Shown here one piece after another: positions 8,701-13,141 of a DNA stretch of 13,141 nt. Origin of the DNA: Nitrospinaceae bacterium (GTDB lineage: Bacteria; Nitrospinota; Nitrospinia; Nitrospinales; VA-1); assembly GCA_029937635.1 (NCBI GenBank), contig JAPYPM010000035.1, positions 1-13,141 on the forward strand, written 5' to 3'. Position 1 is the stretch's first letter. Each line of letters starts with the position of its first letter. Position numbers and translations under genes: made by a program. The notes beneath the pieces are model-generated. The model searched no databases. It worked only from the letters and a program-made list of their open reading frames with translations, and was not told the origin of the DNA.

Positions 8701-9932
8701 GTTATAACTTGATTTGTTTCTGCAAATACTTCTCCCGTCCCTTCATCAATAATTTCATCAAACAAATAACTACCTATCAAATTTTCTGAATCTATTTCAA
8801 CCTTCACAGACTTCTCCATACGGCTCAACTTCCGCATAACAGGAGGAACAACTTTCTTATTCGCCTTTATAATAATTTCATCTGTTTTAGGATCAACAAT
8901 ATCCTCTAAGACCTTATGCCCCACCAATAAACTCTTACTCGAAATAAAAACTTGTTTATTTTTACCAGAGATACTAATCGTTTCAATTTCATAAAATGTT
9001 TCAAGAATTTCCTTTACATCCATCCCAAAAGCTTGCAAAAGGATTGTCGCAGGAAGTTTTCTTCGTCGATCAATTTTCACATGAAGGATATCTTTAATAT
9101 CAAATTCGAAGTCAATCCAAGAACCACGGTCTGGGATAATCCTAGCTGAATAAAGAATTTTTCCACTCGCATGAGACTTACCTTTATCGTGCGAAAAAAA
9201 TGCCCCCGGGGAACGATGCATCTGACTAACAACAACTCGCTCAACACCATTTATCATAAACGTTCCATTAGAACTCATCATTGGCATTTCGCCCAAAAAT
9301 ATCTTTTGCTCTTTAACCTCCCGAACAACATTGCTCACTATTTGAGCAACTTTCTGCTCTCTAATTACCTTAATTACCTCAGGAGTAATCTCAGTACGGG
9401 CAGGAAATAGCACTTTCCCCGTCGCAGGACTCTTAAGATCCTCTACAATATATTTGCCCAGCAAACCCTCTATCATTTTAGCGTTAACATCAACAGACTC
9501 TCGATCAAATAACACCAATCGCACTACCATCCTCAAAGGATCCGAGTACGTTAGGCCCTTCTGTCTACATTCGCTAAGTGGGTGCTTTTCTTTATAAATA
9601 ACTTCCTGACCACATTTATCGCAAATTTCACCAGGACCACCCAATTCAGCATAGTCCCCACAAGCACATTCCCAAGCCCCCACCTCAATCCCCACATACT
9701 CAATCTGGGCGGTGATATTAATATCAGAAATCGGGAAAACATCATGAAAAACCTCCTCCAAGCCTTTTAGCTCCCGATGCTTATGAGCAACCGTACGCTG
9801 CATAAAAGATTCAAATGATTTTTTTTGAATCTCGATTAAATTTGGAATATCTATCACTTGAGGTATTTTTGCGAAATTCTGCCTAGCCCGCAAACCTCCC
9901 TCAGAACGCTCCTCGGAAATAATCTTCGACAT
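5709..9932 (-). CDS. rpoB: RNA polymerase beta subunit with unusual N-terminal insertions
   Basis: Beta forms the opposite jaw of RNA polymerase, with the rifampicin pocket, flap and nucleotide-binding lysines. The 1407-residue protein (E. coli 1342) begins with the NFAKIPQVIDIPNLIEIQ family motif. The rifampicin cluster is intact, with D609, H619 and S624 at the positions of E. coli D516, H526 and S531. GDKMAGRHGNKG supplies K1182 and K1190, and the C-terminal KLHHLVDDK and GGKAQFGGQR blocks are canonical. A coiled-coil-like SI2-type insertion precedes QKGDDLAPG. Two N-terminal insertions are unusual: a four-cysteine zinc ribbon at 87-111 and a repeat-like module at about 157-200; two more such modules lie at about 336-380 and 385-430. 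The ATG at 9932 has only AAGG 12 bases upstream, a weak ribosome site, but no better start fits. It follows rplL by 62 bases. Confidence 0.99.
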   Translation of the reverse strand: MSKIISEERSEGGLRARQNFAKIPQVIDIPNLIEIQKKSFESFMQRTVAHKHRELKGLEEVFHDVFPISDINITAQIEYVGIEVGAWECACGDYAELGGPGEICDKCGQEVIYKEKHPLSECRQKGLTYSDPLRMVVRLVLFDRESVDVNAKMIEGLLGKYIVEDLKSPATGKVLFPARTEITPEVIKVIREQKVAQIVSNVVREVKEQKIFLGEMPMMSSNGTFMINGVERVVVSQMHRSPGAFFSHDKGKSHASGKILYSARIIPDRGSWIDFEFDIKDILHVKIDRRRKLPATILLQAFGMDVKEILETFYEIETISISGKNKQVFISSKSLLVGHKVLEDIVDPKTDEIIIKANKKVVPPVMRKLSRMEKSVKVEIDSENLIGSYLFDEIIDEGTGEVFAETNQVITEELLAFIFKNGIKNITILRVDEELLDTVIRDTVAVAKVDNQIDAIREIYKRLRPGDPPTPEIAKSLFWNLFFNPKRYNLSVVGRMKLNQKFGLDIPIENRLLTIEDLKEVMKFLVGLRNGVSSIDDIDHLGNRRVRAVGESLENQFRVGLVRMERAIVERMTIQDLDVSMPHDLVNSKPVIAVMKEFFGSSQLSQFMDQTNPLSEVTHKRRLSALGPGGLTRERAGFEVRDVHPTHYGRVCPIETPEGPNIGLIASLSTYARVNEYGFVETPYRKVENGSALDDVEFHTAMVEDKYVIAQANVSLDENNKFRDQVVSARQGGDFILSPSNKVNYMDISPKQLISVAASLIPFLENDDANRALMGSNMQRQAVPLVQPKAPFVGTGMEAIVARDSGAVIVAENAGEVISADSTRIVVRNNVKKTSNEKIEGGDYLDSAVSIYTLAKFQRSNQNTCVNQKPLVSSGQKIKKGEVIADGPSTELGELALGRNVLVAFMPWNGYNFEDAIIVSEKLVKEDVYTSIHIEEYTVEARDTKQGREEITRDISNVGEDALKDLDESGIIRVGASIKPGDILVGKITPKGETQLSPEEKLLKAIFGEKAGDVRDTSLRVPPGIRGTVIDVKVFSRKGMDKDSRAILIEEEESARVLKDFEDEIEIIKSETAKRMRSLLSGGIISKSLKVGRREFKKGEVLDGVLLENLSIKDLAQLPVKSVGLKELQGLEEGSKKRVAALKAQLKDKAEQLQKGDDLAPGVLKLVKVFLAMKRKLQVGDKMAGRHGNKGVVSNIVPEEDMPYMEDGTTVEIILNPLGVPSRMNVGQILETNLGMAAKAVGRHMATPVFDGAKEEDVRELLHGTKYSPTGEERLTDGRTGKLFRQKVMVGYIYILKLHHLVDDKIHARSTGPYSLVTQQPLGGKAQFGGQRLGEMEVWALEAYGAAYTLQEMLTVKSDDLEGRKRMYEAIVKGGTTAEPSLPESFNVLVKELQSLAIDVELVESLK
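9333..9464 (-). other. Extra repeat module inserted in RpoB (residues about 157-200)
   Basis: The encoded segment has the pattern LLGKYIVEDLKSPATGKVLF followed by ITPEVIKVI, resembling the repeats GHKVLEDIVDPKTDEII (from 338) and GSYLFDEIIDEGTGEVF (from 387) later in RpoB and GRTTLEDVVDPFDAKVLVEAN in RpoC (from 825). In remembered E. coli and delta-proteobacterial RpoB proteins, the strand ending in VIYERE-type sequence connects almost directly to the (R)DIKEQEVYMGE-type strand; here about 50 residues lie between. I read it as an additional copy of the repeat module known from beta/beta' lineage-specific insertions. The repeat similarity is seen by eye and is moderate. Confidence 0.6.
9600..9674 (-). 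other. Beta'-like zinc ribbon inserted in RpoB (residues 87-111)
   Basis: The segment runs from W87 to V111 and contains WECACGDY and CDKCGQEV, with cysteines C89, C91, C104 and C107 (CxC, 12 residues, CxxC). The RpoC N-terminal zinc ribbon (W67 to V91, bases 5347-5421) has exactly the same length and cysteine spacing, with WECNCGKY and CEKCGVEV; 13 of 25 residues are identical. The flanking sequence IEYVGIEVG before it and LSECRQKGLTYSDPLRM after it align to uninterrupted RpoB in E. coli, so it is an insertion in the beta protrusion region. Zinc binding is inferred from the four cysteines. Confidence 0.85.
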
Positions 9933-9994
9933 ACTTATTTAAGACCTTATTTTAAAGGGATCACTAAGAAAAAACCAACTACCTTAAAAAAAAA

Positions 9995-10372
9995 CTACTT
10001 CACCTCTACCGAACCACCAGCAGTCTCGATTTTAGCCTTAATCTCATCAGCCTCTTCTTTTTTAACACCTTCTTTGATCGGTTTTGGCGCGCCTTCAACC
10101 AAATCCTTAGCATCTTTTAAACCTAAACCTGTTATAGCGCGCACTTCTTTAATCACCTGAATTTTCTTGTCACCAACCGCAGTAAGAACAACATCAAACT
10201 CGGTTTTCTCTTCTCCGCCACCAGCTACGGCACCAGGCGCAGCAGCAACAGCAACCGTTGGCGCAGCAGCGGTAACCCCATACTTCTCTTCTAATTCTTT
10301 AACGAACTCCGACATTTCCAACACAGTCATATTGTCAATAAAGGAGACAACATCTTCTTTTGCAACGGCCAT
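9995..10372 (-). CDS. rplL: 50S ribosomal protein L7/L12
   Basis: L7/L12 forms the flexible stalk dimers that recruit and stimulate translation GTPases such as EF-G and EF-Tu. The 125-residue protein has the N-terminal dimerisation helices (MAVAKEDVVSFIDNMTVLEM), an alanine/glycine-rich hinge at about 36-53 and the globular C-terminal domain with GLGLKDAKDLVEGAPKPIKEG and the terminal GGSVEVK. ATG at 10372 is chosen over the adjacent GTG at 10375 because the near-perfect AAAGGAGGT lies 5 bases (from GGAGG) before ATG and only 2 before GTG. The strong ribosome site fits the need for several L12 copies per ribosome compared with one L10. A run of nine T directly follows the stop but has no GC-rich stem before it. 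Confidence 0.98.
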   Translation of the reverse strand: MAVAKEDVVSFIDNMTVLEMSEFVKELEEKYGVTAAAPTVAVAAAPGAVAGGGEEKTEFDVVLTAVGDKKIQVIKEVRAITGLGLKDAKDLVEGAPKPIKEGVKKEEADEIKAKIETAGGSVEVK

Positions 10373-10488
10373 CACGACCTCCTTTCGATGAGTAAATTTC
10401 CCAAACTAAATTGAAATAAATTATAAATTTCCAGAACCGCCCCCAACCTCAATGCAATACACAGAAAAGTTAAAGCTGCGCAACATGT
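10373..10488 (-). promoter_or_regulatory. rplJ-rplL intergenic region with strong RBS
   Basis: This 116-base gap ends in AAAGGAGGT (10377-10385), the strongest ribosome site in the window. It also contains an AT-rich tract with a perfect TATAAT (10420-10425) and a repeated GGAAATTTA-like word, but no good -35 element at 16-18 bases. A weak extra promoter for rplL is possible; the ribosome site is the secure part. No terminator hairpin was found. Confidence 0.45.
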
Positions 10489-11007
10489 TTATTTTTTTTC
10501 TCGAACCGCGTCAAGTGTACCGACAAGCTTACGCAACAAGGAAGAAAACACTCCAGCAAAGTTAGTTGTCGGCCCCTGAAAAACTGACAACATCTGCGAA
10601 ATCAACTCTTCCCGCGTAGGCAATTCCGCAAGAGCTTGCACTTCCTCCGGAGATACCTTTTTACCTTCAATCACTCCACAAATAACTTCTGGAGACTTAG
10701 CGGCACCCGATTTAACAAAATCAGCCAGCGCTTTAGCAGGAGCAACCACATCATCAAAACCAACCAAAATGGAAACTGGCCCCTTAAAATCTTCACCCAA
10801 AACCTCAAGGATAGTGTCTTTTATAGCCCTACGAGCCAAGGTGTTTTTTACAACACGAAAATCCACCGATCGACTTCTCATATAAACACGCAACGCGGTG
10901 ATCCCCTCGGCGTCTATACCCTGGTAGTTAGCAACTACAGCAGACTTAGCCCGAGAAAAAATACCATGCAACTCTTCAACCATTTCAACCTTAACTGAAT
11001 TTGCCAC
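10489..11007 (-). CDS. rplJ: 50S ribosomal protein L10
   Basis: L10 anchors L7/L12 dimers to 23S rRNA at the base of the stalk. The 172-residue product is close to the usual length. It starts (M)ANSVKVEMVEELHGIFSRA and has the family blocks VVANYQGIDAEGITALR (about 24-40), FRVVKNTLARRA (about 51-62) and the GPVSILVGFDD segment (about 76-86), followed by the C-terminal helical region that carries L12. The start is GTG at 11007 with GAGG 7 bases upstream. It is separated by 90 bases from rplA and 116 from rplL, longer than most gaps here, consistent with local control by L10-L12 as known in E. coli, though I cannot identify the binding site. The gene ends in an A8 run directly before TAA. Confidence 0.98.
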   Translation of the reverse strand: MANSVKVEMVEELHGIFSRAKSAVVANYQGIDAEGITALRVYMRSRSVDFRVVKNTLARRAIKDTILEVLGEDFKGPVSILVGFDDVVAPAKALADFVKSGAAKSPEVICGVIEGKKVSPEEVQALAELPTREELISQMLSVFQGPTTNFAGVFSSLLRKLVGTLDAVREKK

Positions 11008-11097
11008 AGAACAACCTCACTATTTACTTAAGTAACCTACTTAAAACCTAAAACTATAAAAAAAATACCTAACAAAAAAACCTGCGAACCTCTTAGA
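11008..11097 (-). promoter_or_regulatory. rplA-rplJ gap, possible L10 leader
   Basis: The 90-base gap is rich in T runs and holds a 12-base perfect palindrome TTACTTAAGTAA (11024-11035) ending 3 bases before the GTGAGG of the rplJ ribosome site. L10-L12 autoregulation through a leader in this location is established in several bacteria, but the palindrome can form only a weak AU-rich stem and no kink-turn could be recognised by eye. The regulatory role is inference from position. Confidence 0.3.
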
Positions 11098-11787
11098 TCA
11101 AGCAGACGCAAAAGCAACTCTAATTCCAGCACCCATGGTTGAAGAAAGAGACACAGCCCTGACATACCTACCCTTACTTGACGAAGGTTTCATACGAACC
11201 AGCTCTTCCATAAGAGCATTAAAGTTCTCCGCTAAGGCCTCCACAGAAAAACTAGCTTTGCCAACGAGAGCATGAACAGTCCCGCCCTTATCGACCCTAA
11301 AGTCAACCTTCCCTGCCTGTATTTCCTCAACCGCCTCTTTAACAGCAAAAGTTACAGTTCCTGTCTTTGGATTCGGCATCATTCCACGAGGACCTAAAAC
11401 CTTACCAATTCTCCCAACTAAACCCATCATATCTGGCGTAGCCACAACACGATCAAATCCCAGCCATCCATCCTGAATTTTTTTCATTAGATCTTCGCCG
11501 CCTACAAATTCTGCCCCAGCCTCCCTAGCCTCTGCCTCCTTTTCTCCCTTAGCGAACACCAATACACGAAACTTTTTACCCGTACCCTTTGGAAGCAAAA
11601 CACTTCCTCTAATATTTTGGTCTGCCTTACGCGAGTCAACACCCAAACGCACAGCAACATCTACCGACTCGTCAAACTTAGCCCGAGCAGTCTCCTTTGC
11701 CAAACTCACTGCCTCAATCAACTCATATTCCTTCATAGGCTCTACTTTTTCGAGAGCAAGCCTCATTCTCTTACCTAATTTTGCCAT
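11098..11787 (-). CDS. rplA: 50S ribosomal protein L1
   Basis: L1 binds 23S rRNA at the mobile L1 stalk and helps eject deacylated tRNA from the E site; in many bacteria it also represses its own rplK-rplA mRNA. From ATG at 11787 the protein is 229 residues, within the family norm, beginning MAKLGKRMRLALEK. The signature GRIGKVLGPRGMMPNPKTGT is present about residues 124-143, followed by the GKVDFRVDKGG segment. An in-frame TTG at 11811 would add eight residues (NRLGDRL after the start) and overlap the rplK stop, but AGGAG stands 8 bases before the ATG, so the shorter form is favoured. It lies 20 bases after rplK and is surely co-transcribed with it. Confidence 0.98.
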   Translation of the reverse strand: MAKLGKRMRLALEKVEPMKEYELIEAVSLAKETARAKFDESVDVAVRLGVDSRKADQNIRGSVLLPKGTGKKFRVLVFAKGEKEAEAREAGAEFVGGEDLMKKIQDGWLGFDRVVATPDMMGLVGRIGKVLGPRGMMPNPKTGTVTFAVKEAVEEIQAGKVDFRVDKGGTVHALVGKASFSVEALAENFNALMEELVRMKPSSSKGRYVRAVSLSSTMGAGIRVAFASA

Positions 11788-11795
11788 TAATCTAT

Positions 11796-11800
11796 CTCCT
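11796..11800 (-). promoter_or_regulatory. Ribosome binding site deciding the rplA start
   Basis: AGGAG on the minus strand is followed by 8 bases and then ATG at 11787. The competing TTG at 11811 lies upstream of this site and cannot use it. Confidence 0.8.
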
Positions 11801-11807
11801 AATCTAT

Positions 11808-12236
11808 TCAACTTTCAACTTTTATTCCCATACTTTTTGCGGACCCCTCAATAATACGCGCTGCCTGCTCGATAGTATTAGCATTAAGGTCTTCCATTTT
11901 AGTGCGGGCTATTTCCCTTACCTGCTCAGCGTTAACGGCACCCACAAATTCCCGGCTAGGATTAGATGAGCCTTTCGCAATACTTGCAGCTTGCTTAAGA
12001 AGAATAGAAGCGGGTGGTGATTTTGTAATAAACGAAAAAGTCTTGTCTTTATAAACAGAAATAACAACAGGTATAACCATTCCCTCTTTACCCTTAGTTT
12101 CTGCATTAAAAGCCTTACAAAAATCCATTATATTAACTCCACGCTGACCCAAAGCGGGCCCAACAGGCGGCGACGGAGTCGCTTGACCAGCAGGAATCTG
12201 TAACTTAATAAGAGACGTTGCTTGTTTTGTTGCCAC
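11808..12236 (-). CDS. rplK: 50S ribosomal protein L11
   Basis: L11 binds the GTPase-associated region of 23S rRNA and is needed for the stringent response trigger on stalled ribosomes. The product is 142 residues, the same as E. coli. The N-terminal domain shows KLQIPAGQATPSPPVGPALGQ (about 11-31) with the prolines of the thiostrepton-contacting helix, then GVNIMDFCKAFN. The C-terminal RNA-binding domain includes the SPPASILLKQA and GTI-like AARIIEGSAKSMGI segments. The start is GTG at 12236 with AAAGGAG 4 bases upstream, slightly close spacing but the only start giving the family N-terminus. It is 43 bases after nusG and 20 before rplA; no L1-binding stem was recognised in the 43-base leader. 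Confidence 0.98.
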   Translation of the reverse strand: MATKQATSLIKLQIPAGQATPSPPVGPALGQRGVNIMDFCKAFNAETKGKEGMVIPVVISVYKDKTFSFITKSPPASILLKQAASIAKGSSNPSREFVGAVNAEQVREIARTKMEDLNANTIEQAARIIEGSAKSMGIKVES

Positions 12237-12279
12237 TTAGCTCCTTTCTAACCTCTTTACTCTCTTCATAAAAATATAC

Positions 12280-12849
12280 TCAAACTGATTCGACCTGAGG
12301 AAATTCTAATTCAACTGGCGTTGCACGACCAAAAATGGAAACCATCACTTTTACCTTACCCTTTTCTTGATTAACCTCATCAACGGTGCCATTAAAATTA
12401 ATAAACGGACCATCTATAACACGCACACTCTCACCCTTCTCAAAAGAGAATTTAGGCCGAGGCTGGGAAGATTCGCCACTTATTTGCCCCTTAATTGTCT
12501 TCACTTCCTCTTCTGACAGAGGAGCAGGCTTACCTCCACCACCAAGAAAACCCGTAACTTTAGCCGTATTCTTAATCATATACCAAATGTCCTGAGACAT
12601 ATCAACGCTGATCAAAACATACCCAGGGAAAAATTTTTTTGAAGAAATCTTCTTTTTCCCCTTACGGATTTCAACAACGTCTTCTACAGGGATAACAATC
12701 TCCCCCAAAGCTTCTTTAAACAAAGAACGTCCAAACTGCTCCTCAAGGCTAGTTTTTACTTTTTGTTCAAAACCAGAATAAGTGTGAATAACATACCAAC
12801 TTTTACTCACCTCAACCTCCGCCTCAGCCACAACCTCAATCTCAGACAT
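12280..12849 (-). CDS. nusG: Transcription termination/antitermination factor NusG
   Basis: NusG binds RNA polymerase across the cleft, raises processivity, and through its C-terminal domain contacts Rho or ribosomal S10. The 189-residue protein has an acidic N-terminal tail of about 15 residues, then the NGN domain (SWYVIHTYSGFEQKV from about 16, FFPGYVLISVDM near 73-84, VTGFLGGGGKPAPL near 98-111), and the KOW domain (GESVRVIDGPFINFNGTVDEV, about 138-158, through PVELEF at the end). The ATG at 12849 overlaps the end of secE by 8 bases, so translation is probably coupled. NusG acting on the RNA polymerase encoded downstream makes the cluster functionally coherent. Length and domains are ordinary. 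Confidence 0.98.
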   Translation of the reverse strand: MSEIEVVAEAEVEVSKSWYVIHTYSGFEQKVKTSLEEQFGRSLFKEALGEIVIPVEDVVEIRKGKKKISSKKFFPGYVLISVDMSQDIWYMIKNTAKVTGFLGGGGKPAPLSEEEVKTIKGQISGESSQPRPKFSFEKGESVRVIDGPFINFNGTVDEVNQEKGKVKVMVSIFGRATPVELEFPQVESV

Positions 12850-13030
12850 TCAAAAGTGCCTCAACAATTTTAGACAAAAGAACATCAACCAATCCTAAAA
12901 AAACAGCCATAATAAGCACCACCACCAGAACCACCGCTGTTCCACCCATAGCTTCCTTCTTAGAAGGCCAGGTAACCTTCTTAATCTCGCCCCTAACCTC
13001 CAACAAAAACTGAATCGCCTTAGCTACCAT
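12842..13030 (-). CDS. secE: Preprotein translocase subunit SecE (short form)
   Basis: SecE is the essential clamp subunit of the SecYEG inner-membrane protein channel. The 62-residue protein is the minimal form with a single membrane span; E. coli SecE has two extra N-terminal spans. The amphipathic helix with the family motif EIKKVTWPSKKE is at about 15-26, and the hydrophobic span is at about 31-53 (VVLVVVLIMAVFLGLVDVLL). It starts at ATG 13030, only 25 bases after the tRNA-Trp gene, with no clear Shine-Dalgarno in the T-rich spacer, and its last 8 bases are shared with nusG. The tRNA-Trp - secE - nusG order is a common bacterial arrangement. Confidence 0.97.
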   Translation of the reverse strand: MVAKAIQFLLEVRGEIKKVTWPSKKEAMGGTAVVLVVVLIMAVFLGLVDVLLSKIVEALLNV

Positions 13031-13055
13031 TTAAAACCCATTAAAAAAATCAACA

Positions 13056-13129
13056 CAGGCCAGGAGGGACTCGAACCCCCAACCCTCGGATTTGGAGTCC
13101 GACGCTCTAGCCATTAGAGCTACTGGCCT
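13056..13129 (-). tRNA. trnW: tRNA-Trp (anticodon CCA)
   Basis: The minus strand folds as a 74-base cloverleaf: acceptor AGGCCAG/CTGGCCT with discriminator G, D stem GCTC/GAGC, anticodon stem TCGGA/TCCGA with loop CTCCAAA (anticodon CCA at 13093-13095), a 5-base variable region and T arm GGGGG-TTCGAGT-CCCTC with one G-T pair. The 3' CCA is not encoded (TGT follows), so it must be added by tRNA nucleotidyltransferase. It lies 25 bases before secE without a terminator between, so a shared transcript processed by RNases is likely. Confidence 0.97.
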
Positions 13130-13141
13130 ATTCGCATTCCA

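Noticed and set aside
9933..9994. Promoter before rpoB (TTGGTT-N18-TAAAAT)
   Set aside because: The -35 match is only 3/6 and the spacer is long; too weak to annotate.
9986..10025. Possible intrinsic terminator after rplL, since nine T residues follow the stop codon
   Set aside because: No stable GC-rich stem directly precedes the T run; the best pairing is a weak 5-bp stem several codons earlier. rpoB must be transcribed from beyond it.
10636..10998. 120-codon plus-strand open frame opposite rplJ, and a similar one at 9858-10160 across the rplL-rpoB gap
   Set aside because: Both are antisense to firmly identified genes, of low-complexity composition and without start signals; treated as shadows.
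11788..11811. Extended rplA start at TTG 11811 overlapping the rplK stop
   Set aside because: It adds eight non-conserved residues and has no ribosome site, whereas ATG 11787 has AGGAG at 8 bases and the family N-terminus.

Overview
The window is one continuous, minus-strand-only block of core transcription and translation genes from a bacterium. Read along the minus strand the order is tRNA-Trp(CCA), secE, nusG, rplK, rplA, rplJ, rplL, rpoB, rpoC, rpsL, rpsG, fusA (cut by the window edge after 163 codons). This is the widely conserved secE-nusG / rplKAJL-rpoBC cluster joined directly to the head of the str operon. No plus-strand gene, mobile element, CRISPR array or rRNA is visible, and no gene-free stretch exceeds about 170 bases.

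Organism: the DNA is moderately AT-rich. RpoC carries a long insertion inside the trigger loop (SI3-type), and RpoB carries both the paired repeat insertion near residues 336-430 and a coiled-coil-like SI2-type insertion. SecE is the short, single-membrane-span form. Together these suggest a Gram-negative bacterium of proteobacterial or delta-proteobacterial grade (possibly a deep marine lineage). I cannot name it further from sequence alone.

Layout: 13056-13129 tRNA-Trp; 12842-13030 secE, overlapping nusG (12280-12849) by 8 bases; 11808-12236 rplK and 11098-11787 rplA, 20 bases apart; a 90-base leader-like gap; 10489-11007 rplJ; a 116-base gap; 9995-10372 rplL; a 62-base gap; 5709-9932 rpoB; an 89-base gap; 1528-5619 rpoC; a 167-base gap with two promoter-like elements; 977-1360 rpsL; 503-973 rpsG; 1-489 fusA (5' part). 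I see no convincing intrinsic terminator, so read-through across the cluster with internal promoters is likely. Several starts are not ATG: GTG for rplK, rplJ and rpoC, and probably TTG for rpsL.

Functionally, the genes supply the Sec translocon (SecE), the elongation factor coupling RNA polymerase to ribosomes (NusG), the L11/L1/L10/L12 stalk proteins that recruit translation GTPases, the two catalytic RNA polymerase subunits, the decoding-site protein S12, the 30S head protein S7, and EF-G.

The most unusual feature is in RpoB. Residues 87-111 form a four-cysteine zinc ribbon inserted where the E. coli protein has a short loop. It matches the N-terminal zinc ribbon of RpoC in the same operon in cysteine spacing and at 13 of 25 positions. 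A second N-terminal insertion (about residues 157-200) looks like an extra copy of the repeat module found later in RpoB and once in RpoC. Otherwise the catalytic machinery looks ordinary.
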